Of a DNA stretch of 64,000 nt, positions 51,490 to 58,323 are shown piece by piece. The notes under the pieces are model-generated. The model searched no databases. It was not told the DNA's origin and was given only the letters and a program-made list of their open reading frames with translations. Made by a program: the position numbers and the translations under genes. Source of the stretch: a virus; the IMG/VR virus record IMGVR_UViG_3300047094_001400, positions 1-64,000 of that record. One strand, written 5' to 3'. Every line of letters starts with the position of its first letter. Within the stretch, counting starts at the first letter, position 1.

Positions 51490-51690
51490 TTAAAATTCTT
51501 TGATGTATTTCAAAATGTCGTTCCTTGTAACATATGCACCGCCAAAAGAAGGTTCAGAGTCAAAGAATGTTAATTTTCCGCTAAGGTCGTGTGCAATAAA
51601 CCCGTCAGGTCTTTTGTAAAAATCCATTTTGTTTAGGATGTCTTTGAAATCCTGCAATGTTACTTTGTTTGTTTCTTCTGTGGTTTCCAT
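51490..51690 (-). CDS. Small acidic protein, unknown
   Basis: A 66-residue protein (TNKVTLQDFKDILNKMDFYK, then GGAYVTRNDILKYIKEF). It lies between the ParB-like gene and the clamp gene. No family recognised; the spacing and conserved leader style support a real gene. Confidence 0.55.
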   Translation of the reverse strand: METTEETNKVTLQDFKDILNKMDFYKRPDGFIAHDLSGKLTFFDSEPSFGGAYVTRNDILKYIKEF

Positions 51691-51716
51691 GTTTTTTATT
51701 AAATAGGGTGAAATGA

Positions 51717-52514
51717 TTAATTATGAATCTCAGATTTTACATTCAGTACAATACTACTAACAGGAATATTCCCCTGTATGGCTTCCCATATAAGCAATAT
51801 GGAATCAATTCCGGTTTGAGCGTGTAGTTCTATCAAAACTTTTTCCGCTTGTTCTAATCCCTTTGCTGGTGATTTTGTCGGGTTTCCTGAATTACTTTCC
51901 CGTTTGTCCTGAATCTGTGTTTTTACTTTTGCCGGAATTACTTTCCCCGTTTCTGAATCTTTTGAACTTTCGATAATTTGTCTAAGTTCGTCCGGATTGT
52001 CTGTCCCCTTCATGGCCTGAATAACAACAGATGCACTTACTTTCCCCGTTTCTATTTCGGTTTTTATTTCGCCAGGAGCATAACTCAGGGACAAAATATC
52101 CCTTACATACTGTTCCGAATAGGTACAACGCTTGCAAATTTCGGGAATGGTTTCTCCTGCAAGTTCGAGGGACTGAAAAACTTCCGATAATTCCAAAGGA
52201 GTTAAACTTTTGCCCGAATTCCCGTTTATCTGTAAATACAAGGAATCCGCTTCAGAAAATTCCGTTTCAGGTTTGACTAAACAAGGGACCGGAAATTCAA
52301 AGCCTTGTAAACTTAGTTCCTGCAAGGCACGGAATCGTCGGAATCCGTCACGAATGTGGAATGTGCCTTCAGGACTTTCAAAGCCTTCTAAGGGCTTAAT
52401 TAGCCCGTTTATACGGATATTATCCGCAAGGTTAGAAATATCCCCATAATCCGTGCGGGAATTGATTTTCTCATCGGATATTAAATCCGAAAAATTGAAT
52501 TGTTTTACTTGCAT
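51717..52514 (-). CDS. ParB-like nuclease/partition-domain protein
   Basis: A 265-residue protein. N-terminal ParB domain: INSRTDYGDISNLADNIRIN, GLIKPLEGF, HIRDGFRRFRALQEL (the ParB GxRRxRA box), then a KorB-like helical DNA-binding part (EVFQSLELAGETIPEICKRC, YSEQYVRDILSLSY). A disordered linker and a C-terminal helix follow. No ParA is present, so partition in the plasmid sense is unlikely; a regulator or DNA-organising role in replication fits its neighbour, the clamp. ATG at 52514 is chosen over a longer start that would run through the leader motif. Confidence 0.75.
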   Translation of the reverse strand: MQVKQFNFSDLISDEKINSRTDYGDISNLADNIRINGLIKPLEGFESPEGTFHIRDGFRRFRALQELSLQGFEFPVPCLVKPETEFSEADSLYLQINGNSGKSLTPLELSEVFQSLELAGETIPEICKRCTYSEQYVRDILSLSYAPGEIKTEIETGKVSASVVIQAMKGTDNPDELRQIIESSKDSETGKVIPAKVKTQIQDKRESNSGNPTKSPAKGLEQAEKVLIELHAQTGIDSILLIWEAIQGNIPVSSIVLNVKSEIHN

Positions 52515-52518
52515 GGTT

Positions 52519-52713
52519 TTATTGGTTAAGGTAATTATTGAAAAATTCTTTTGCCGTGAATTGTGCATCCTCAAAGGTTTCATATTTCCAACCTATGCAG
52601 GTAGTATCTGAAGGTTTTCCGGTCCTCGTTTCATAGGTTCCGGATTGATTCCGGACTATGTGACAAATTATCCGGTTTTTGTGTTTGAAGGTTTGAATTA
52701 CATTGTTTTGCAT
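52519..52713 (-). CDS. Small protein downstream of hammerhead ribozyme
   Basis: A 64-residue basic protein (VIQTFKHKNRIICHIVRNQS, then EDAQFTAKEFFNNYLNQ). Its start codon lies about 20 bases after the ribozyme cleavage point, so its message would carry a short 5'-OH leader. Function unknown. Confidence 0.55.
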   Translation of the reverse strand: MQNNVIQTFKHKNRIICHIVRNQSGTYETRTGKPSDTTCIGWKYETFEDAQFTAKEFFNNYLNQ

Positions 52714-52728
52714 AATGTTTTTATTTTA

Positions 52729-52781
52729 AGTTCATACACGGTTTTACCCGTGTTTCATCCTTACGGAATCATCAGTGAACT
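52729..52781 (-). ncRNA. Hammerhead ribozyme
   Basis: Read on the minus strand: stem I AGTTCA (52781-52776) / TGAACT (52734-52729); core CTGATGA (52775-52769); stem II TTCC-GTAA-GGAT with a GNRA loop (its closing base pair is a T-T mismatch); core GAA; stem III ACACGG / CCGTGT; cleavage-site A at 52735 after GT. All conserved core bases of a hammerhead are present and correctly placed. It begins three bases after the stop of the upstream gene and cleaves 21 bases before the next ATG, so it would split the operon mRNA between the two genes. Confidence 0.85.
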
Positions 52782-52784
52782 AAA

Positions 52785-53306
52785 TTAGAATCTATTCCCA
52801 TTCTCATAAAATTCCCATTCATATGCCTCGCACATTTCCGAGAATCCTTCCTCAGATAATTGATATTCATAATCCTTGCAACCTGCTGAAATTACAGAAT
52901 CAACACAATAATTTAGAATTTCCTGAAGGTTTGTGTATTTGCAAGGCCTTTGAAGGAATCTGTAAATAGGTTCCATAAAATCAATATCCGCACAAAATCC
53001 CGTGAACTTGCATTCGTTTTTTAATAATTCTACATTGTACCTGTTATTAAGGTATTTGTACAACCTTACTCCGGACAATTCAGAATTATTGTGTTCCGAA
53101 ATTCTTACATTCCATGAAGTATTCCCCCAGTCTATGGAATAATTTTTCAATTCAATATCAAAGTAATTTAATGCGTATCGAATTGTTCTAAGATAGTCAT
53201 CGGACCAATAAAATTCTGTTGAATAGCAATAATTGTTAAGGGCTTTTTGTTTTGCGGAATCGGATAGTTCCGAAAATTTGTAAACTGTTTTTTCAATTGT
53301 TCTCAT
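52785..53306 (-). CDS. Phage protein of the YKFSELS-type, unknown
   Basis: A 173-residue acidic protein. It starts with TVYKFSELSDSAKQKALNNY, a beginning I recognise from a widespread but uncharacterised phage family. The rest is aromatic and acidic with paired Cys. The start at 53306 is used; a longer frame would read through tRNA-like element B. It is flanked by element B upstream and the hammerhead downstream, so its message may be freed at both ends. Confidence 0.65.
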   Translation of the reverse strand: MRTIEKTVYKFSELSDSAKQKALNNYCYSTEFYWSDDYLRTIRYALNYFDIELKNYSIDWGNTSWNVRISEHNNSELSGVRLYKYLNNRYNVELLKNECKFTGFCADIDFMEPIYRFLQRPCKYTNLQEILNYCVDSVISAGCKDYEYQLSEEGFSEMCEAYEWEFYENGNRF

Positions 53307-53329
53307 TTTATTTTTGGTTTTAAGGTTAG

Positions 53330-53380
53330 CTCCTGCTTCAGGGATCGAACCCGAATAATATCCCAACCACGGGAGCAGGA
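53330..53380 (-). tRNA. Minimal tRNA-like element B (acceptor + T-arm)
   Basis: Minus strand: acceptor TCCTGCT / AGCAGGA (seven perfect pairs), linker with a tiny CCC-GTGGTT-GGG arm, T-arm TCGGG-TTCGATC-CCTGA, discriminator G. About 51 nt, no D arm or anticodon arm. It fills the gap between two minus-strand genes and is followed at once by AACCTTAAAACC, the leader motif of this operon. Same plan as elements A and C with unrelated stem sequences, so the structure rather than the sequence is kept. Confidence 0.65.
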
Positions 53381-53388
53381 CAAAGGAA

Positions 53389-53601
53389 TTATTTAGATTT
53401 ATTCCGGTAGGCTTTCATAAGGTAATTGTAAAGGGCCTTGTATCCCCTGTTTGACCTTCGGGGATTTTCGTGGTCCCTATACTCATCTACGGAAATTGAA
53501 TCCGTGGTAATTGTACTAAACGGTTTCCCGTAAATTAACATAGTGACTCGGTAATGTCCGTGTCCAGTTTGGGTAATGCTGATGTGTTTTTTGGTTTGCA
53601 T
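53389..53601 (-). CDS. Small basic protein, unknown
   Basis: A 70-residue protein (HISITQTGHGHYRVTMLIYG, C-terminal RSNRGYKALYNYLMKAYRNK). Strongly basic end suggests nucleic-acid binding. Leader contains AACCTTAAAACC shortly before the ATG. Confidence 0.55.
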   Translation of the reverse strand: MQTKKHISITQTGHGHYRVTMLIYGKPFSTITTDSISVDEYRDHENPRRSNRGYKALYNYLMKAYRNKSK

Positions 53602-53624
53602 GGTTTTTAAGTGGTTTTAAGGTT

Positions 53625-53882
53625 TTACAATAATTCAACTGCACTAATTACCCCGGCTTTATTTGCTCCTGCCTGAATGAGAACTAATGCCCAAAATTTC
53701 GGATTTTTACCCGCTGGTGATGCTCCGGATTTTTCGCCATTACATAGCATGGAAATTAAGCTCATGTAACTTTGATAATGATTTTTAGACAACTCCGGCC
53801 CGTTTTCAATTTCCTGAATTTCCGGCCTTATGGCCTTAGACAATGAATCTAAGATTGTTTTTAATTCTGTACTTACTTGCAT
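53625..53882 (-). CDS. Small helical protein, unknown
   Basis: An 85-residue protein, mostly helical (STELKTILDSLSKAIRPEIQ, SLISMLCNGEKSGASPAG, ending ANKAGVISAVELL). The leader is AACCTTAAAACC directly followed by ATG. Family not recognised. Confidence 0.55.
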   Translation of the reverse strand: MQVSTELKTILDSLSKAIRPEIQEIENGPELSKNHYQSYMSLISMLCNGEKSGASPAGKNPKFWALVLIQAGANKAGVISAVELL

Positions 53883-53906
53883 GGTTTTAAGGTTTGATGG
53901 TTTGAA

Positions 53907-54104
53907 TTACTTGTTTTTCCATTCTTTTGTGCATCTTGAGGACCTGTAAACAGGCATTCCGGATAAATGGTATTCACTTACCATTTTAGATACATAGTCC
54001 CTAAATTCTTTGGGGTTTGTGGGGGAATCGATCCCAGGGGTGAAACTGTCCACGGTTTCTACACCAAAGGAACCACGGAAATTTAAAAATACTGTCTTTT
54101 GCAT
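53907..54104 (-). CDS. Small protein, unknown
   Basis: A 65-residue protein (KTVFLNFRGSFGVETVDSFT, ending SRCTKEWKNK). It is directly downstream of tRNA-like element C, with the leader motif AACCTTTAAAACC between them. Confidence 0.55.
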   Translation of the reverse strand: MQKTVFLNFRGSFGVETVDSFTPGIDSPTNPKEFRDYVSKMVSEYHLSGMPVYRSSRCTKEWKNK

Positions 54105-54134
54105 AATGAAAGGTTTTAAAGGTTAAATTTTTAG

Positions 54135-54183
54135 TTCCCGTTCCTGGATTCGAACCGGGCAAAGCCTCCGACAGGCACGGGAA
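54135..54183 (-). tRNA. Minimal tRNA-like element C (acceptor + T-arm)
   Basis: Minus strand: acceptor TTCCCGT / ACGGGAA, an extra short arm GCCT-GTCGG-AGGC, then T-arm CCCGG-TTCGAAT-CCAGG (one C-A mismatch, perfect T-loop). About 49 nt and no D arm. It lies between the stop at 54192 and the start at 54104. Like A and B it is followed by CTAA and then the operon leader motif. Confidence 0.6.
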
Positions 54184-54191
54184 ATGGGGGG

Positions 54192-54905
54192 TTAGATAGT
54201 TCCGTAATTTACAACTTTGAAAGGTTGAAAATCCGGGACCTTCTGAGCTTCAATTTTTTCAATATCTAAAAGTGAAGCAAGGAAATTTGAACTTTCTCCT
54301 TTGGTTATCCGGACAATGTTCTGTATTTGCTCAGTGTATAGTGGCTTGAGGGCTTCAAAGTCAGAACCGGCATACACTACCTGAGCTTTAATATCTACCT
54401 TCAAATACATAAGGATAACTAAGCAAATATCATTTATCTGCTCAGGGTTGAAATACTCCCGAAATTCATTCATAAAATGAAGGCCGGAATTAATTTCCTC
54501 GTGACCATTAAAACCGGTTCCGATAGTTCCAACATGACCGGTATTTAAGTTCGTGTAATTAAGTAAAACGGGGGAATAGGTACTTTTTTTCTCAGCGTTT
54601 AATTTACCCGTCTTTGGGTTAATTGTTTGAAAAATTGACCGTGTGCCTTTCCCGTTCACATACTCACAGGAAAAAAACGCAGTAGTCCTGAGTCTTCCAT
54701 AAGGATAAGAATCTACCTGTATTTTTTCGCCTAATTTATGCACCTGAATAGGAGTTACCTCGAATTCATAAGATTCCGAATCTGATAAATTAAGGTGCTT
54801 TTTTGCCTTCTGGATAGCCTCTGATTCATTCAGGGCATTCAGGGCAGTTCCGCGGGATAACCAGGTTTTACCGGTTACTTTTGCATTGATTTTGTACTGA
54901 TTCAT
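54192..54905 (-). CDS. Protein of clamp operon, unknown
   Basis: A 237-residue protein. The first 60 residues look like a small alpha/beta domain (YKINAKVTGKTWLSRGTALN, then QKAKKHLNLSDSESYEFEV); the central part is Gly/Asn/Thr-rich and beta-like, the C-terminal part helical. No membrane segment or enzyme motif. Its leader holds a CCGGA-TCCGG hairpin and AACCTTAAAAACC. Function not recognised. Confidence 0.55.
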   Translation of the reverse strand: MNQYKINAKVTGKTWLSRGTALNALNESEAIQKAKKHLNLSDSESYEFEVTPIQVHKLGEKIQVDSYPYGRLRTTAFFSCEYVNGKGTRSIFQTINPKTGKLNAEKKSTYSPVLLNYTNLNTGHVGTIGTGFNGHEEINSGLHFMNEFREYFNPEQINDICLVILMYLKVDIKAQVVYAGSDFEALKPLYTEQIQNIVRITKGESSNFLASLLDIEKIEAQKVPDFQPFKVVNYGTI

Positions 54906-54952
54906 GATTTTAGGTTTTTAAGGTTCCCGGAATCCGTCCGGTGCGGGTTTTA

Positions 54953-55057
54953 TTAAATATCAAACAGGAATGTGGCCAAAGCCCTAAGAGGCATATAGGA
55001 CCCCGCAATTAAGGCGAAAATTAGGATTTTCCGGTCTGTTTTGTTTTGTGTTTTCAT
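54953..55057 (-). CDS. Mini membrane protein, 34 residues
   Basis: A short frame: basic start (MKTQNKTDRK) then one membrane segment (ILIFALIAGSYMPLRALATF). Comparable to the 38-residue gene at 50242. Lies between the two upstream-most genes of the minus operon. Small size makes it uncertain. Confidence 0.4.
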   Translation of the reverse strand: MKTQNKTDRKILIFALIAGSYMPLRALATFLFDI

Positions 55058-55085
55058 AAGACAAAAGGATTAAAGGGTGAAAGGA

Positions 55086-55376
55086 TTAACAGTATTTATA
55101 TGAAATTACGGCTTCGGAACCACAACGGGACAAAACTATAAAGTAAGCGGAGAAGGCCGAAATTCCATATACCCCACAAAAAATACCTGGCTTATCAATT
55201 CTCATAAAATTAGACAAGGGTAAAATTTCGTTTCTTTCTTTGTCAATTACAAAGGATTCATCTTCTAACTTTTCATGGCTTAAGTAATCCATTTCTTTTG
55301 AAACAGTTTCTTTTTGAAATTCTGATAATTCAAAGAAATTCAAAACGGGTGAGCGAAAGTAAAATGATGTTTGCAT
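55086..55376 (-). CDS. First gene of minus-strand operon, unknown
   Basis: A 96-residue protein (LNFFELSEFQKETVSKEMDY, ending CGSEAVISYKYC). It is the promoter-proximal gene of the leftward operon, about 25 bases after the expected transcription start. The phrase FELSEFQKE is reminiscent of the YKFSELS family at 52785. Function unknown. Confidence 0.55.
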   Translation of the reverse strand: MQTSFYFRSPVLNFFELSEFQKETVSKEMDYLSHEKLEDESFVIDKERNEILPLSNFMRIDKPGIFCGVYGISAFSAYFIVLSRCGSEAVISYKYC

Positions 55377-55408
55377 AAGTTTTGAGCGTTAAATTAGATT
55401 AACGGGTA

Positions 55409-55440
55409 CAAACCTACAAAGTTTATTTTTAATTTGTCAA
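55409..55440 (-). promoter_or_regulatory. Leftward promoter of the clamp operon
   Basis: On the minus strand: TTG (55440-55438), 21 bases, TAGGTTTG (55416-55409). Transcription would begin near 55403 and read the whole 49.5-55.4 kb operon. Confidence 0.65.
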
Positions 55441-56740
55441 GTAACATTTAACCTAAACACAAAAATATTTTTTAACTCATTGAAAACCAACACAAAAAAA
55501 TTTACCTATAAGAAAAAAAAAGAATAAACCAGGACACAAAAATAAGATACAAGACAAGATACAGACACAAGGAAAAAACAGAATTAAACGGATGATTCCT
55601 ACACTAAACTAAACTTAGAAAAATTTATCTGGTGAAGGTTTGAATAACGGAATAAAGGGAAGGGAAGGAAGGGATTAATAATGGGGGGGTAATTTCCCTT
55701 TATGGAATTCCAACAAAGGTCCTCACATTCCGGAATAGATCAACCAAAAATAAAGGGACCAACAAAGGAGACCAAAGGGCAAAGGGATTAATTACATTTA
55801 TCTTTTTCCGTTACATATAACTATTATTATGTTAAGTAAATTATATTTCATATTGTAACTAACTGAATAACAAAGGGATAAGCCGGAACAGGCACAAAGG
55901 GAATGTATAAAGGTATTAACCACATTATAAGTAGTGATAATCTCAGGGGCAAAGGAAGGACCGCATCCGGACGGATTGAGACCCCCCCTTCATCGGAATT
56001 GCGCATTTCGGATTTTCGGACCGCAGGCCGGCGGGGGTGCTCGCATATAATCATACCCCAACTTTTCATTCGAGGTAAAATTTGATATTTAGTAATTAGT
56101 CTTAATGTGTGCTATCCCCAACTTTTCATGCTAATCAATTTTCAGTGTTTCGATATTTATGCTGAATTTACTTTTCACACGCAACAGAATATGTAAATCG
56201 GTTTGGATTGGATTTCTGGTTTGCGTTTCAATTAAGGTTGTGTTGTAAGTGCATGGTAGTTAAACTTCAATCAAACATTGCCCTAAGAAAGAAAACCTGA
56301 TATATCGCCCCCTGCAATTGAGGGTAGGAGCATTGGAGGGTTGGGGATTGTGTTGTATTTGTAGTAGGGTGGGTCGGTAATGCGAACTGCCCGAAATTCA
56401 TGGGGGAATGAAATTTAAAGCGGCTGGTTGTGGGCTGATGTTGAGTTGTGGTTGGGGTATTGTTGGTTTATGTGGTTTACAGCCCAAAAAGCGGAATGAG
56501 CGAATGTGTAGTGTGGGATGTTGTGATATTCGTGAATGTAGCGTTTGGGCGTGTTAGTTGGTTGGAAATACAGGTTGGTGCGACTGGTTTGCGGGAGGGT
56601 AGGGTAGGTGTAAAAGAAAGGATCAGCGGAATTGTTTGTTTGGTGTTTCCCTAGACTAATATAGGCTGGAATTTTGAAAAATTAAATTGGTGGTTTTCAG
56701 TTGTTTATGTTTGTGTTTAATTTCATAACTTGCGAAAATC
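55441..56740. other. Non-coding control region between divergent operons
   Basis: About 1.3 kb without a convincing gene. Left part (55441-55620) is A-rich with short direct repeats (ACAAGATACA-type). Next is a purine-rich stretch (GGGAAGGGAAGGAAGGG near 55667). A GC-rich island of about 100 bases lies at 55945-56045. Two 14-base direct repeats follow at 56056 and 56116. The right part is G/T-rich. Strand composition switches here in step with gene direction. A replication origin is possible; I see no clear DnaA boxes. Confidence 0.5.
56056..56129 (+). repeat. Pair of 14-base direct repeats
   Basis: CCCCAACTTTTCAT at 56056-56069 and again at 56116-56129, exactly 60 bases apart. The bases around them differ, so the repeat itself may be a protein-binding site. 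Confidence 0.8.
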
Positions 56741-56787
56741 GGACACTTTCTGTCCGAAAAAGGGGGTTACTCTGACACTTTCTGTCC
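56741..56787 (+). promoter_or_regulatory. Two operator sites
   Basis: GGACA-CTTTC-TGTCC at 56741-56755, a perfect five-base dyad, and TGACACTTTCTGTCC at 56773-56787, which keeps 14 of 15 bases. Centres are 32 bases apart, close to three helical turns, so bound dimers would lie on the same DNA face. The second site falls in the spacer of the promoter box at 56797. Confidence 0.75.
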
Positions 56788-56796
56788 TGTTTTTTG

Positions 56797-56804
56797 TAAC
56801 TTTG
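56797..56804 (+). promoter_or_regulatory. -7 box of the rightward replication promoter
   Basis: TAACTTTG, 25 bases before the GTG at 56830. No TTTG at the -33 place; instead the second operator site is there, as expected for a promoter that is repressed or activated by the operator-binding protein. Confidence 0.6.
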
Positions 56805-56829
56805 TATATTAGTTTGTACTTTTGTTTTT

Positions 56830-57264
56830 GTGAATGCGAAGGATGCTAATTACGAGAAGAGGTTGAATAATATGTGCATTGACCACTTTAGTTATATGAG
56901 GTTGTACGGGGAAGCACATGTTTCGTTGTTTGGGTTAAGTGATAATGCTTGGAGGTTGCTTCGTGCTTTGGTTTTGTGTAGTGATGTTGAGGATGGGTTG
57001 GTTCATGTGTATATAAAGCCAATTAAGATTAAGGTAAAGGGGTTAGCGTTTATGAGGGTAGATGATACGGATTACAACATTGACAAGCGGTATTATCGGG
57101 CGTGTAAGGAGTTATCGGATGAGGGGTTGTTAAGGAAGGTAATGGGAGGTTTTGGTTGGTGTTTGTTTGTGAATCCGATAGTGGTGTATATGGCGGATTA
57201 CAGGAATAGGAAGAATTTGATTGAGAAGTGGAAGGTTGATTTCAATAAGAATTTGGAGATATGA
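56830..57264 (+). CDS. RepL-like winged-helix protein
   Basis: A 144-residue protein, GTG start. It has a winged-helix plan as in RepL-type replication proteins: LFGLSDNAWRLLRALVLCSD, YIKPIKIKVKGLAFMRVDDT, RYYRACKELSDEGLLRKVMG (the recognition and turn), and FVNPIVVYMAD, where the family often has an NPxxxxxG end. First gene after the operator region, coupled to the next by ATGA. Probably an early regulator or replication initiator of the phage. Confidence 0.65.
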   Translation: MNAKDANYEKRLNNMCIDHFSYMRLYGEAHVSLFGLSDNAWRLLRALVLCSDVEDGLVHVYIKPIKIKVKGLAFMRVDDTDYNIDKRYYRACKELSDEGLLRKVMGGFGWCLFVNPIVVYMADYRNRKNLIEKWKVDFNKNLEI

Positions 57265-57491
57265 CAGAAATACTTGAATTAAGTGATAAGGATATGGAGT
57301 GGGTTACGGATGTTGCGTTCAATGAGTTTAACGGGAAGTCGGATAATGACTTAGGGGACAGGTGTGTGAATTGCAATTTGTATGATAGGGTTGATGCGGA
57401 GAAGGGTGTATGTAAGTTAAGTATGTTGGATGTATTAAGGACAGACTGTTGTTGGATGTTCTTACCAAAGGTTGTAACAAGTTTAAAGTAA
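57261..57491 (+). CDS. Small Cys-rich protein
   Basis: A 76-residue acidic protein with CVNCNLY, C and CC (possible zinc site), coupled by ATGA to the RepL-like gene. A similar Cys-rich style is present at 58324. It may be a zinc-binding accessory factor; function unknown. Confidence 0.55.
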   Translation: MTEILELSDKDMEWVTDVAFNEFNGKSDNDLGDRCVNCNLYDRVDAEKGVCKLSMLDVLRTDCCWMFLPKVVTSLK

Positions 57492-57499
57492 GTAATATT

Positions 57500-57913
57500 A
57501 TGAGACCAGAGAAAACATTGTACTCGGAGTTCCACTTGGGACTTAAGCCAGGGCAGGCTACCATTAACATTAACCACAGTAATCCTGAGGAAAGGAAGCC
57601 TTCGGTAGAGGTTGTGTGTCGTTTTCCGTTTAAGATTGTAACGGAGGAGGGAGAGGTTTACGAGGCAGGGACTATGATGAAGTTGAGCTTTTGGGCTCGT
57701 GTGGCTAAGAGTGGCAGAGTATGGCATAGTGGAGGTGTGTCTGCGGTGGGGGAGAAATTCTATCGTGGTGGTTCTTCAACAAGCAATGGCAGTATGGGCA
57801 CGAGTACTTCATCGGGGACAAGTTCAGGTATAGGAACTGGAGCATCGGTCCCAACGAACAATACGGGCCATGGAACTTCAGCACCGACTACGGGAGACGA
57901 CCTTCCGTTTTAA
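57500..57913 (+). CDS. SSB-like protein with DDLPF tail
   Basis: A 137-residue protein with the layout of a single-stranded DNA-binding protein: an N-terminal beta domain of about 85 residues (TININHSNPEERKPSVEVVC, FPFKIVTEEGEVYEAGTMM, KLSFWARVAKSGRVWHSGGV), a Ser/Gly/Thr-rich disordered linker, and an acidic tip ending GDDLPF, almost identical to the DDDIPF tip of bacterial SSB. No family match was made for the OB part. The ATG at 57500 is favoured over an upstream one in the previous gene. Confidence 0.65.
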   Translation: MRPEKTLYSEFHLGLKPGQATININHSNPEERKPSVEVVCRFPFKIVTEEGEVYEAGTMMKLSFWARVAKSGRVWHSGGVSAVGEKFYRGGSSTSNGSMGTSTSSGTSSGIGTGASVPTNNTGHGTSAPTTGDDLPF

Positions 57914-57948
57914 GGCGTAGATTTTATGATGAGAATACTGGTTCAGAT

Positions 57949-58314
57949 TTGGATCAGTATTACTCTCATATTAACCCTGGGATGGGGTTTGCGAACAGGA
58001 ATAGTAAGAAGCACGGGAAGTATGATGTGGACTTTATAGGGTTGTTGAGGCTTCCTATTGAGTTCGGGGGTAGGCTGTGTAAGGTAGGGGTGTTTGTTAA
58101 GTTAATGCCTGACAGGAGAACGCAGTATTTGAGTTTGCGGTTTATGGAAACGGAGAGTGTTGCGGAGAACATTGTTACGAAGAAAACGGAGCAGATGTTA
58201 GAGCATATGATTAAGACTGGTGAGATTTACGAGTTACCGGGGGTGGCTGAAAAGTACGGGGACATTATGAGTATTGAGGTAGATGGGTTTGATGAAGTTA
58301 ATGATGAGTATTAA
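57949..58314 (+). CDS. Protein of early rightward operon, unknown
   Basis: A 121-residue protein (if started at TTG 57949; ATG at 57982 would give 110). It has a beta-rich core (VDFIGLLRLPIEFGGRLCKV, GVFVKLMPDRRTQYLSLRFM) and a charged helical end. It follows the SSB-like gene and may be a partner of it. No motif recognised. Confidence 0.5.
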   Translation: MDQYYSHINPGMGFANRNSKKHGKYDVDFIGLLRLPIEFGGRLCKVGVFVKLMPDRRTQYLSLRFMETESVAENIVTKKTEQMLEHMIKTGEIYELPGVAEKYGDIMSIEVDGFDEVNDEY

Positions 58315-58323
58315 ATTTGCCTT

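Noticed and set aside
54926-54948. Possible fourth tRNA-like element upstream of the gene starting at 54905
   Set aside because: A CCGGA/TCCGG hairpin is present but no matching acceptor stem and no T-loop consensus; kept only as a hairpin.
55848-56085. Two opposite open frames (73 and 60 codons) over the GC-rich island
   Set aside because: They occupy the same bases on both strands and owe their length to high GC; neither has a sensible start context.
56448-56654. Plus-strand open frame of 68 codons in the control region
   Set aside because: Composition follows the local G/T-rich bias (many Val, Gly), no coupling or promoter of its own, and it ends before the operators; judged chance.
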